Origin: GCA-003244245 sp039924425
Lineage (GTDB): Bacteria; Actinomycetota; Actinomycetes; Mycobacteriales; Pseudonocardiaceae
Direction: 5' to 3'
Length of the DNA: 13,244 bases
NCBI GenBank assembly: GCA_039924425.1
Contig: JBDTAX010000111.1
Location: 1 to 13,244 of the forward strand
A program made the translations under genes and the position numbers. Below the pieces are notes generated by a model, which did no database searches, was not told where the DNA came from, and was given only the letters and a program-made list of their open reading frames with translations. Of the stretch, positions 5,982 to 12,487 are shown piece after piece (the first letter of the stretch is position 1; the number at the start of each line of letters is the position of its first letter).

Positions 5982-7180
5982 CGGGGGCGTGCGGGTGCGC
6001 GGGTCCCCCGCCAGGATCCCTGGTTCCCCGGATAGCCTGACTGAAGCGAGAGCCCGCGACCATGACCGTTCCTGCGGGTCCGCTCCGGCGGCGGTGCTCG
6101 GCTCAGGCGGCCGGGATCGACAGGAGCACCGGGTGGGCATCAAGGACCCCGAGCTGGACGCGGCTGAGCGGCAGCATCATACTGACCGATCTCGACGAGG
6201 AACTGTCGGAGCCCGGGCAGTCGGCCGTTGAACCGACTTTGCCGACGAGCCCCGTGACGTTCCTGCCATTGACGAGGACCCCTCCGGGGCCGCTTTGTCC
6301 GAATGAGCGAGGCTGGTCGGGCGGGCCAGCTGGCTGCCCGCCAGCTGCTTCATGCCTACGTGGACGGGTTGTGGGCAGGCATCAAGGGGGCTAGGACCCG
6401 TCGGCCACCTGGCATGGCACCGAACCGCGACGTCGGGTGTCAGACTGTCGCGGGCCCAGGCAGCACCCCGCCGAGGAAAGGCGCAACTTGACTGATCACG
6501 TACCATCGCGCGACCAGAATGGCGGGTTGTTCCGCACGGCTGAAGAAGTAGACGAGCGGCAAGTCGCATCAGATGTCACTGATGCTGGACCAGGTATGCG
6601 ACCGTCCCGCGATCTGTTCCATCACGCTGGTGGCCACGGAGCTGTGGAGAACCAGTGTCCGACTACTCAGCGTGACGAGGCGGCGATGCGGTCGCTGCGG
6701 TTTCCCTTCGACGAAGACGACTGTCGATAACGGACAAGTCGGCTCCAGCTACGCGCGTGGTCGTCGGTGCCGAGAGAGCCCGGCTCCAAGACAACTCGTC
6801 TGCGATCCGCGTGATTTCAGCTACCCGGCAGGGCGAGGAGCCGTGGAACATCTGTCTCTGGGCGGCCAGATGCCCAGCTTGGAAGGGTGTGTCGGGATGC
6901 TCGGTCAGCCCCGTTGACCTGTGGCCTGTCATGCGTCACGGATGGTGCTGAACAGGCTCTTGGGGACACCGATGCCGCACCCGCTCGGAGCTCACCCAAG
7001 AGGAGCAGTCTGATCACCGTCACTCATACGCCGTGGCACGCGTTAACTCCCGAGTGCCTCGAAGCGGGCAGTCTTCCCCCTTTCGGGCGTTGAGGACGTC
7101 TCCCGTTGGTAGGGGGCTACGGGGCGCTGGCGCAAGCCACGCACCGCCGCGACGGCGCGTGTCCATGCGAGGGGAGAACG
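5982..7180. other. About 1.2 kb without a supported gene, probably decayed DNA
   Basis: Several short overlapping open frames exist on both strands but none has a coherent fold, start site and codon bias. Two weak signals are noted. A start-less minus-strand frame ending at TGA (6103-6105) has high GC third positions and contains VNGRNVTGLVGKVGSTAD. A short plus-strand acidic stretch FADEPRDVPAIDEDPSGAAL ends at TGA near 6306. They overlap in opposite directions, so at most one can be real. The mixture fits gene debris next to a truncated insertion sequence. The last ~80 bp probably hold the promoter of the gene at 7181. Confidence 0.4.
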
Positions 7181-8299
7181 ATGCTCAGTTACCGAGCTCA
7201 AACAGGGGCTGCTCTGGTGGCCCTGATCACGGTAGTCCCGGTCGGTCTAGCCCAGCCGGGGAGAGCTGACACTGCGCCGCAGGGTCAGGCAAGCCGGGTT
7301 GCCGTGCTCACCGGCGCGGAGTCCCTCAACGCGACGCAGGCGCGGTACCAGGTGAAGGGAACCGACCTGGGGATCATGTGGACCGATGACCGAGGGCGGA
7401 TCCTGACCGCCTTCGGCGACACCTTCGGACCCGGGTGGGCCGGTCACGGCAGCGAGGTCGAGGACCCGGCAGCGAGCGATTGGCGCTCGAACACACTGGC
7501 CCGCAGCGATGACCACAACCCGGCCGTAGGCCTGGCCTTCACCGACTACGTCACCGACCGCGCGGGCCACGCCAAGGAACTGCTGCCCTCCCTCAAACGG
7601 GACGGTGTCGAGATCAGCAAGATCCCGACCGGCGGCGTCAACGTCGGTGGCCGTAACTACCTGGCCTACATGTCGATACGCCACTTCGACCAACCCGGTC
7701 AGTGGATCACGAACTACAGTGACATCGCGTACTCCGACGACGGGGGGCAGACCTGGATAGCCAGTCCCAGCGCGGTTCGGCCCAACACCCCGGGCTTCGA
7801 CGAGAAATTCCAGATGATCGCCTATGCCCGCCAGGATGGCTTCGTCTACACCTTCGGCACACCCAACGGCCGCCTCGGTGACGCCTACCTCGCCCGGGTA
7901 CCCGAACAGCGGCTGCTGGACACGTGGGCCTACGAGTACTGGACCGGGACAGCCTGGCAGCGGGGCGCCAGCGTGATCGCAGCCCCGATCGTGACTGGGC
8001 CCCTCGGGGAGCTGTCAGTCCGCTACGACCAGACCCTCAAGAGCTGGGAAATGATGTACCTCGACCAGCCACACGGAGCGATCGTGATCCGGCTAGCCCC
8101 ACAACCCACCGGACCATGGAGCGCACCGATACCGGTCGCTACCTCCAGCCAGTACCCCACCCTCTATGGCGGTTTCCTGCACCCAGACTCACACGGGCCC
8201 GACATCTACTTCACCATGACCCAATACGACCGCTACAACGTCTCACTCATGCACACCACACTGCCACCCAACCCACTGACCAACACACAAGCACCCTGA
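7181..8299 (+). CDS. Secreted DUF4185-type protein
   Basis: The protein has 372 residues. Residues 1-30 form a Sec-type signal peptide (a short basic start, hydrophobic GAALVALITVVPVGLA, likely cleavage after GRA at about 30). The mature part reads like a DUF4185 protein: GTDLGIMWTDDRGRILTAFG followed by DTFGPGW, SNTLARSDDHNP, IAYSDDGGQTW, and repeated short beta-blade-like segments near YTFGTPNGRLGDAYLARV and SWEMMYLDQ. This predicts a beta-propeller-like extracellular protein, possibly glycan-acting, but the activity is unproven. The ATG at 7181 has GAGGGGAGA just upstream; the frame is open from 7106, but only the 7181 start gives a proper signal peptide. No partner gene is adjacent. Confidence 0.85.
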   Translation: MLSYRAQTGAALVALITVVPVGLAQPGRADTAPQGQASRVAVLTGAESLNATQARYQVKGTDLGIMWTDDRGRILTAFGDTFGPGWAGHGSEVEDPAASDWRSNTLARSDDHNPAVGLAFTDYVTDRAGHAKELLPSLKRDGVEISKIPTGGVNVGGRNYLAYMSIRHFDQPGQWITNYSDIAYSDDGGQTWIASPSAVRPNTPGFDEKFQMIAYARQDGFVYTFGTPNGRLGDAYLARVPEQRLLDTWAYEYWTGTAWQRGASVIAAPIVTGPLGELSVRYDQTLKSWEMMYLDQPHGAIVIRLAPQPTGPWSAPIPVATSSQYPTLYGGFLHPDSHGPDIYFTMTQYDRYNVSLMHTTLPPNPLTNTQAP

Positions 8300-8356
8300 C
8301 ACGCGGAACCCTCTCACGTCGACGCCGCCCTCACCCTAAACTGCGGCCGGTGCTGG

Positions 8357-8671
8357 TCACAGAACACCCCAAGCGACCACCAGTAACCCCACGCTATGGC
8401 ACACAGACAGCTCCCAAATCAAACCGTCGCCGTGATCACTATGCTCGACATTGGTCCTCACCCGTGATCCTCCGCCCGCCATGGAGAGCGGCGCTGAGAT
8501 GAGCGAGAGGCGGTCCTGCTTCGCGCTGCTCACAGTGCGCCGAGTTCGGCAACAGAGCCTACTCAGGCCGCCCGCAACAGCGCTCTTGTCGAACTCGGCG
8601 ATAATGGAGTCGATCACGTAAGGGCAAGATCCGCAGGACACGTCTGGCTCAGGCAAGTGGGGGTTGTTCAC
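8357..8671 (-). CDS. Doubtful small hypothetical protein downstream of the 8673-9152 gene
   Basis: A GTG at 8671 follows the upstream gene's TGA by one base and opens a 104-residue frame. The beginning looks protein-like: NNPHLPEPDVSCGSCPYVID followed by SIIAEFDKSAVAGGLSRL, with a CxxC pair. After about residue 40 the composition becomes irregular, third-position GC bias weakens, and the frame crosses an inverted repeat. It may be a real coupled gene truncated or altered at its 3' end, or a chance frame. No family recognised. Confidence 0.25.
   Translation of the reverse strand: MNNPHLPEPDVSCGSCPYVIDSIIAEFDKSAVAGGLSRLCCRTRRTVSSAKQDRLSLISAPLSMAGGGSRVRTNVEHSDHGDGLIWELSVCHSVGLLVVAWGVL
8538..8600. 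repeat. Imperfect ~20-bp inverted repeat with 23-nt loop
   Basis: CGCCGAGTTCGGCAACAGAG (8538-8557, plus the next C) pairs with GCTCTTGTCGAACTCGGCG (8582-8600), with one mismatch and one bulge. No T-run follows on either strand. It lies inside a weak minus-strand frame and could be an IS or MITE footprint, a structured RNA element or a terminator-like hairpin. Confidence 0.5.
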
Positions 8672-8672
8672 T

Positions 8673-9152
8673 TCAGCCGACCGGTGGCCGGTAACCGCCT
8701 CGCAGGCTGCGGGGAGCCCCGGCGCTGGGGACGCGCTGGGGTGTGGGGACTCCGCACCAGAGCAGCCGGCCGCACAACTGGCCCTGGGCGTCGTGACACC
8801 AGTGCAGCCCACTCGGCTGCGGCAGGCTGAGCAACAACACCGCACCGGGTGACCAGGTGACCGCCTCGCAGACCTCCACGATGATCCCGTCGACGTGCCT
8901 GACCAGCGCGAAACCGACCATCGTCGCCGACTCCCGCGCGACCGCCTGCCGCACCAGAACGCGGGTCACCTCCTGCACGGCGGCAGTGTGCTCGGCGGTG
9001 ATGTTCCACGCGGGCACCATCCGCGCCACCAACCGCTCGGCATCACCCAGAGCATCGGGCGTCGCGGGCAGCTCAGCCGTCACCGCGCTCCAGCAACCAT
9101 CGCAGCGCAGCACACCCACGCGCATGTGGGCGTCCATCCTCGGAATGGGCAT
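8673..9152 (-). CDS. Hypothetical protein, cysteine-containing N-terminus
   Basis: The protein has 159 residues and no recognised family name. The N-terminus MRVGVLRCDGCW holds a CxxC pair (Cys17, Cys20). A helical middle follows (TPDALGDAERLVARMVPAWN, then EVTRVLVRQAVARESATMVG), and the C-terminal half has beta character (DGIIVEVCEAV, GAVLLLSLPQPSGLHWCHDA) with more Cys and His residues, before a basic tail. Strong GC bias in third positions on this strand and GAAGGAAGG upstream of the ATG support it over the plus-strand frames that overlap it. ATG at 9125 is an alternative start. It diverges from the XRE/DUF397 operon across about 380 bp. The Cys/His distribution would allow metal binding, but that is inference. 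Confidence 0.7.
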   Translation of the reverse strand: MPIPRMDAHMRVGVLRCDGCWSAVTAELPATPDALGDAERLVARMVPAWNITAEHTAAVQEVTRVLVRQAVARESATMVGFALVRHVDGIIVEVCEAVTWSPGAVLLLSLPQPSGLHWCHDAQGQLCGRLLWCGVPTPQRVPSAGAPRSLRGGYRPPVG

Positions 9153-9471
9153 CCCGTAGGCCTTCCTTCTCGCGGCGGTTGTATTAAAGAGGCGACGGCG
9201 GCCCCGAGGCGGTCATCGGGGCGCGAGCCCGGGACCGCCGTCGCGGGAAACCAGCCGCCCCATCGAGGGCGACTGGCGGACCGCCGAACATCGGGGGATG
9301 CGCCCTGGGCAGGCGCGTTCGACGGTCAGGTGAGGATCGGGCACCTGGTGGACAGTGGCGCGCAGCTTCGCGGGTGGAGGGTGCCCGGCGTCGGTGACGG
9401 AGCCCGGTTGCCGCTCGCCCGCCATCCCCCACCTAAGCTTCCGCACGCTGGCTACGCTCCAGACCTTTGCG
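9153..9471. other. Divergent intergenic region, left part
   Basis: This lies between the minus-strand gene starting at 9152 and the operator block at 9472. It holds the 9192-9244 hairpin and, reading toward the minus-strand gene, a TTTAATAC sequence (9181-9188) that could serve as a -10 element. No plus-strand gene is supported; the open frames here are shadows. Confidence 0.45.
9192..9244 (-). terminator. GC-rich nested hairpin just upstream of the 8673-9152 gene
   Basis: GCGACGGCGG (9192-9201) is a perfect inverse of CCGCCGTCGC (9235-9244), and CCCCGA/TCGGGG nests inside (about 9202-9221). On the minus strand the stem is followed by CTCTTTAATA, so it resembles an intrinsic terminator or attenuator about 40 nt before the start codon at 9152. 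The short interrupted T-run makes terminator strength uncertain. It could also be a structured element upstream of the promoter. Confidence 0.35.
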
Positions 9472-9526
9472 GAGTGATCTCGTATCACTCATGATAACTA
9501 TCAGGTTGGTCTGATAGTTATCATGA
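9472..9526 (+). promoter_or_regulatory. Triple dyad operator upstream of the XRE/DUF397/dehydrogenase operon
   Basis: Three tandem dyads of form TGAT-N4/5-ATCA occur at 9475-9487, 9492-9503 and 9512-9523. The first lies in a 7-bp inverted repeat (GAGTGAT/ATCACTC, 9472-9490). The second and third together form a perfect 16-bp inverted repeat, TCATGATAACTATCAG (9489-9504) against 9511-9526, spacer GTTGGT. The block is strikingly AT-rich for this genome and ends 4 bp before a short ORF. It is likely the operator-promoter region for the operon, plausibly bound by its own XRE protein (inference). A TATCAT at 9519-9524 could be a -10 element inside the last dyad. Confidence 0.65.
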
Positions 9527-9530
9527 TGCA

Positions 9531-9602
9531 ATGTCCCGAATGGGTGAACTTGTCAACCGCGTGGCCGAGGCGAAGTTCTCCGTGGCTGGTCGTGTGGCGT
9601 GA
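9531..9602 (+). CDS. Possible 23-residue leader ORF
   Basis: ATG at 9531, right after the operator, opens a 23-codon frame (MSRMGELVNRVAEAKFSVAG, then RVA) that stops at TGA (9600-9602). The stop lies 29 nt before the GTG of the XRE gene. Third positions are mostly G or C in the second half and the sequence is helix-like. No clear ribosome binding site precedes it. It may be a leader peptide, the remnant of a longer N-terminus, or chance. Confidence 0.3.
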   Translation: MSRMGELVNRVAEAKFSVAGRVA

Positions 9603-9631
9603 GGAGGGAGTGCGGCGGGGGTGGCCACAGC

Positions 9632-10486
9632 GTGACGTCGAGCACTGTGCAGTCCTGGGAGCTGGGCCTGCGGCTGCGGGAACGCCGCGAGCAGCTCGGG
9701 CTCACGGCGGCGGTCGTGGGCAAGACGACGAGGATCGGCGGGACGAATATTTCCGCGATCGAGAGCGGCAAGCGGCGCCTGACCGCAGCCAAGCTCACCG
9801 ACCTGGCCGAGGCCTACGAACTGTCCCCGGACGAGCTGGCGGAGCTGGAGGCGATCCGCGCCCGAGCCGGGCTGCACGAGTGGTACCACGACTACACCAC
9901 CCTGCACTCCGATGAGTTCCTGCGCTTCCTCGGCTTGGAGGCCGGCGCCGCCAGCGCCCGCTACTACCAGGCGGAGCTCATCCCCGGCCTGCTGCAGACC
10001 GCCGACTACGCCCGCGCCACGTTCAAAGGGGGCTCGCCCTACATCCGCCCGGTGGAGGTGGGGCCACGGCTGGAGTCCCGGCTGGCCCGCCAAGCACGAC
10101 TGGGTGGTGAGGCCCCGTTGCGCGTGTCGACGGTGATCCACCAGGCCGCCCTGCTCCAGGAGGTCGGCGGCCGTGCCGTGCAGGCCCGTCAGCTCGAGCA
10201 TCTCACCGAGGTCATCGAAGGCAAACATGACCACGTCGAGGTCCACGTCATGCCCTTCAGCGCCGGTGCCCACCCGCTGATCGGATATCCGATGACGATC
10301 CTCAGTTTCGACTCACCGCGACTGCCCGATCTGCTCTGGCAGGAGGCCATCAGCTCGCAGGCGATCAGCGATCGTCGCGTCACACTCCGGGAGTGCGTCG
10401 CGAGCTTCGACGCGGGCATGGACTGGGCCTTGAGCAGGGAAGACTCGCTGGTGCTGATCCAGCGCACCCGCAAAGAGACCGTATGA
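9632..10486 (+). CDS. XRE-family regulator with DUF5753-like domain
   Basis: The protein has 284 residues. Residues 8-70 form an XRE helix-turn-helix: LGLRLRERREQLGLTAAVVG, then TNISAIESGKRRLTAAKL. The remainder is a DUF5753-type domain, with YYQAELIPGLLQTADYARA at about 109-127, then RLARQARL, STVIHQAALLQEVGG, and the strand pattern HVEVHVMPFSAGAHPLIGYP near the C-terminus. This architecture is very common in filamentous actinomycetes, normally beside a DUF397 gene, as here. The GTG at 9632 is chosen because the protein family signal begins there and GGGGGTGG lies 8 nt upstream. The in-frame GTG at 9599 overlaps the leader ORF stop and adds a Gly-rich stretch. It is probably autoregulated through the dyads at 9472-9526. 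Stop overlaps the next ATG by 4 nt. Confidence 0.9.
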   Translation: MTSSTVQSWELGLRLRERREQLGLTAAVVGKTTRIGGTNISAIESGKRRLTAAKLTDLAEAYELSPDELAELEAIRARAGLHEWYHDYTTLHSDEFLRFLGLEAGAASARYYQAELIPGLLQTADYARATFKGGSPYIRPVEVGPRLESRLARQARLGGEAPLRVSTVIHQAALLQEVGGRAVQARQLEHLTEVIEGKHDHVEVHVMPFSAGAHPLIGYPMTILSFDSPRLPDLLWQEAISSQAISDRRVTLRECVASFDAGMDWALSREDSLVLIQRTRKETV

Positions 10487-10710
10487 CCACCCCGACGCGC
10501 AAACCGCGCATCGCAGCCGGTGGATGGTTCAAGTCGAGCTGGAGCAGCTACGCGGGAGAGTGCGTCGAGGTCAACTTCGATCATCGCGACGGCCTGGTCC
10601 GCATCCGGGACACCAAAGGCCAGGGCGCAGGCCCGACGATCAGCGTGACCGGCGAGCAGTGGGCCGTCCTCCTCGACCAGCTCGCGGACGCCCGACTCCG
10701 CGCGTCATGA
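10483..10710 (+). CDS. DUF397 protein, partner of the XRE regulator
   Basis: This is a 75-residue DUF397 protein. After a short basic N-terminus (MTTPTRKPRI) it shows the family pattern: WFKSSWSSYAGECVEV with the hallmark S-S-W-S and Cys-Val-Glu, then VRIRDTK, then GPTISVTGEQWAVLLDQL. DUF397 proteins are small acidic or neutral partners of XRE-DUF5753 regulators in actinomycetes; several pairs affect development or antibiotic production, and the pair has been compared to toxin-antitoxin modules. ATG at 10483 overlaps the upstream TGA as ATGA, which shows translational coupling and decides the start over the longer open frame from 10393. Its own stop overlaps the next start in the same way. 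Confidence 0.92.
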   Translation: MTTPTRKPRIAAGGWFKSSWSSYAGECVEVNFDHRDGLVRIRDTKGQGAGPTISVTGEQWAVLLDQLADARLRAS

Positions 10711-11717
10711 GTGCGGCGCGGGCCTGGCGAGTGCGGCGGCCGGGACCGATGAGCACCCGCCCGCTGGAACGGGTGCGGGAGCCGCTACCCCGGCCAGCGG
10801 CGGCGGAGCTGCTGGTGCGGGTGCTGGCCTGCGGGGTGTGTCGCACCGACCTGCACGTCGCTGAGGGTGACCTGCCCGTGCACCGGCGTGGGGTCGTTCC
10901 CGGTCACGAGGTGGTCGGTGAGGTCGTCGAGTTCGGGGGCGACGGGGCCAGCCCGTTCCAGACCGGGCAACGGGTGGGCATCGCCTGGCTGCGCCACACC
11001 TGCGGACGGTGCCGGTACTGCACTCGCGGGTCGGAGAACCTGTGCCCGCACTCGGAGTACACCGGGTGGGACGCCGACGGCGGATACGCCGACTACACCA
11101 CCGTGCCCGCCGACTACGCCTACCCGCTGCCCAGCGGCTACTCCGACGCTGAGCTCGCGCCGCTGCTGTGCGCGGGCATCATCGGATGGCGAGCGCTGGC
11201 TCGGGCGGACCTGCCGCCAGGCGGGCGCCTCGCCCTCTACGGGTTCGGGGCCAGCGCGCACCTCACCGCCCAGATCGCGCTGGCCCACGGCGCCACCGTG
11301 CACGTGCTGACCCGCAGCGCACAAGCCCGCGAGCTCGCTCTGGCCCTGGGCGCCAGCTCCGTGGGCGGGGCTGGCGACGCACCACCGGAGCCGGTCGACT
11401 CCGCGATCCTGTTCGCCCCCGCCGGGGAGCTGGTGCCCGCCGCGCTGGCCGCGCTCGACCGGGGCGGCACCCTGGCGCTGGCCGGCATCCACCTGACCGA
11501 CATCCCGATGCTGAACTACCAGCGACACCTGTTCCAGGAGCGGCAGCTCCGCAGCGTCACCGCCAACACCCGCCACGACGGCCACGAGTTCCTGCGCTTC
11601 GCCGCCGAGTACCGGCTGCGCGTGACGACCACCCCCTACCCGCTGGACCGGGCCGACACCGCGCTGACCGACCTCGCCGCCAACCGGGTGCACGGCGCGG
11701 CCGTCCTCATCCCCTGA
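10707..11717 (+). CDS. Zinc-dependent alcohol dehydrogenase family protein
   Basis: This 336-residue medium-chain dehydrogenase/reductase is predicted to oxidise or reduce alcohols/aldehydes with NAD(P). The GroES-like half carries the catalytic zinc ligands Cys45 (ACGVCRTDLH), His67 (VPGHEVVG) and Cys155 (PLLCAGIIGW), plus the structural zinc lobe CGRCRYCTRGSENLC with Cys99, 102, 105 and 113. The cofactor half has the glycine-rich LALYGFGASAHLTAQIA at about 175-191. All key residues are present and the length is normal. ATG at 10707 overlaps the DUF397 stop as ATGA; ATG at 10749 is a less likely alternative. Being third in a coupled operon with an XRE/DUF397 pair is notable, because such pairs usually stand alone. 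Substrate unknown. Confidence 0.9.
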   Translation: MSAARAWRVRRPGPMSTRPLERVREPLPRPAAAELLVRVLACGVCRTDLHVAEGDLPVHRRGVVPGHEVVGEVVEFGGDGASPFQTGQRVGIAWLRHTCGRCRYCTRGSENLCPHSEYTGWDADGGYADYTTVPADYAYPLPSGYSDAELAPLLCAGIIGWRALARADLPPGGRLALYGFGASAHLTAQIALAHGATVHVLTRSAQARELALALGASSVGGAGDAPPEPVDSAILFAPAGELVPAALAALDRGGTLALAGIHLTDIPMLNYQRHLFQERQLRSVTANTRHDGHEFLRFAAEYRLRVTTTPYPLDRADTALTDLAANRVHGAAVLIP

Positions 11718-11729
11718 GGACGTGACACT

Positions 11730-11735
11730 TATGCT
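11730..11735 (+). promoter_or_regulatory. Candidate -10 element for a leaderless antitoxin mRNA
   Basis: TATGCT, a TANNNT-type -10 hexamer, ends 6 bp before the ATG at 11742. In actinobacteria this spacing commonly places the transcription start on the A of the start codon, giving a leaderless mRNA. No good -35 hexamer is seen. GGGAG directly before the ATG is too close for an ideal ribosome binding site, which supports the leaderless reading. Confidence 0.35.
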
Positions 11736-11741
11736 GGGAGC

Positions 11742-12041
11742 ATGACAGCAGCGCACTCGTTTGAACTACCTCCGCATAGTGGTGCCCCGGTGGAGGCGGT
11801 GGACGCTGCGGTCGATGGCCAGGTGGTGTACCTCATGCGCGACGGTCAGCCGGTCGCGGCGGTGGTACCAACTGACGTCGCGACGGCGGGGGCTGCCGCT
11901 GTCGCGGCGCTGGAAGAAGCCGAGGACATCCGAGCTGCTCGTGCCGCGCTAGCAGACCGTGCACCTCGTGTCCCGCTGTCCGAGGTACTGGCCGAGTACG
12001 CCGATGATCTCGTTGCGTACCCTGACGTAGCTGCTCAGTGA
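11742..12041 (+). CDS. Type II antitoxin, Phd/RelB-like
   Basis: The protein has 99 residues. The N-terminal part, with VDGQVVYLMRDGQPVAAVVP (residues 24-43), resembles the DNA-binding dimer strand-helix of Phd/YefM-type antitoxins. A long helical region follows (AAAVAALEEAEDIRAARAAL), then a C-terminal toxin-wrapping tail with SEVLAEYADDLV. It lies directly upstream of a RelE-type toxin and overlaps it by 4 nt (GTGA), the standard antitoxin-first order. Expected role: it neutralises the toxin and, with it, represses the promoter. It starts 24 nt after the dehydrogenase stop, so readthrough from that operon is possible alongside its own promoter. Confidence 0.8.
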   Translation: MTAAHSFELPPHSGAPVEAVDAAVDGQVVYLMRDGQPVAAVVPTDVATAGAAAVAALEEAEDIRAARAALADRAPRVPLSEVLAEYADDLVAYPDVAAQ

Positions 12042-12307
12042 GCGGTGGCTACGCGGTCGAGTTCGAGCGGTCCGCAAAGAAGAACCTTGATCGGCTTGAC
12101 AGCCCGATTCGTGCTCGTGTGCTGCGCAAGGTTGCCACGTTGGCGGATGATCCCCGGCCACCTGGCGCCACTCGACTGGTTGGTGCTGATGATCTGTGGC
12201 GCATTCGAGTCGGGGACTACCGCGTGGTCTATGCGATCGAGGATGACCAGCTCATAGTGATCGTCGTTCGGGTCGCGGGACGCGGCAAGGTCTACCGCGA
12301 CATCTGA
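12038..12307 (+). CDS. RelE/ParE-superfamily toxin
   Basis: The protein has 89 residues, the usual RelE length. The order of elements is typical: YAVEFERSAKKNLDRLDSPI (first strand and helix), RARVLRKVATLADDPRPPGA, then LWRIRVGDYRVVYAIEDDQL and IVIVVRVAGRGKVYRDI. The basic Arg residues of WRIRVGDYRVVY and the C-terminal RGKVYRD match the RelE mRNA-interferase active region, so ribosome-dependent mRNA cleavage is the likely action. The GTG start overlaps the antitoxin stop (GTGA). Residues look intact, so the module may be functional. Confidence 0.85.
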   Translation: MSGGYAVEFERSAKKNLDRLDSPIRARVLRKVATLADDPRPPGATRLVGADDLWRIRVGDYRVVYAIEDDQLIVIVVRVAGRGKVYRDI

Positions 12308-12487
12308 CTCTGAGGTCGAGGTAGCGAAGCCGGCACGCGCGCCACATTCACCCGATCGGGGTAGGGTACGGCGTATTTATCGGATGTCGTTTGTCCTCTT
12401 TACTAGTAGTCCCTGGTCGGGGCTACGCGGATCGCAACACCCCAAACGCCGCTTGTGGGAGGACTCCATGAGGACGTCATCGCCAAC

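Larger units (their letters stand above)
8300..8672. other. Gap with one weak reading frame and a long inverted repeat
   Basis: Nothing is firmly supported here. The minus strand carries a low-confidence frame (8357-8671), and an imperfect inverted repeat of about 20 bp lies at 8538-8600. No clear terminator was found directly after the DUF4185 gene. Confidence 0.4.

Noticed and set aside
7924..8502. Plus-strand ORF overlapping the end of the DUF4185 gene
   Set aside because: An Arg/Pro/His-rich shadow of DUF4185 that continues into non-coding DNA.
8895..9494. Long plus-strand ORF opposite the 8673-9152 gene
   Set aside because: The His/Arg/Pro-rich translation is typical of a shadow frame. 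The minus-strand gene has better codon bias and a ribosome binding site.
9521..10273. 250-codon minus-strand ORF opposite the XRE-DUF5753 gene
   Set aside because: A shadow frame; the plus strand carries a clear XRE-DUF5753 protein.
11168..11725. Second plus-strand ORF within the dehydrogenase gene
   Set aside because: An Arg/Pro-rich frame-shifted translation of the dehydrogenase, with no fold or start site.
10785..11756. 323-codon minus-strand ORF opposite the dehydrogenase
   Set aside because: A shadow of a high-GC gene; the plus strand carries a complete zinc dehydrogenase with all catalytic residues.
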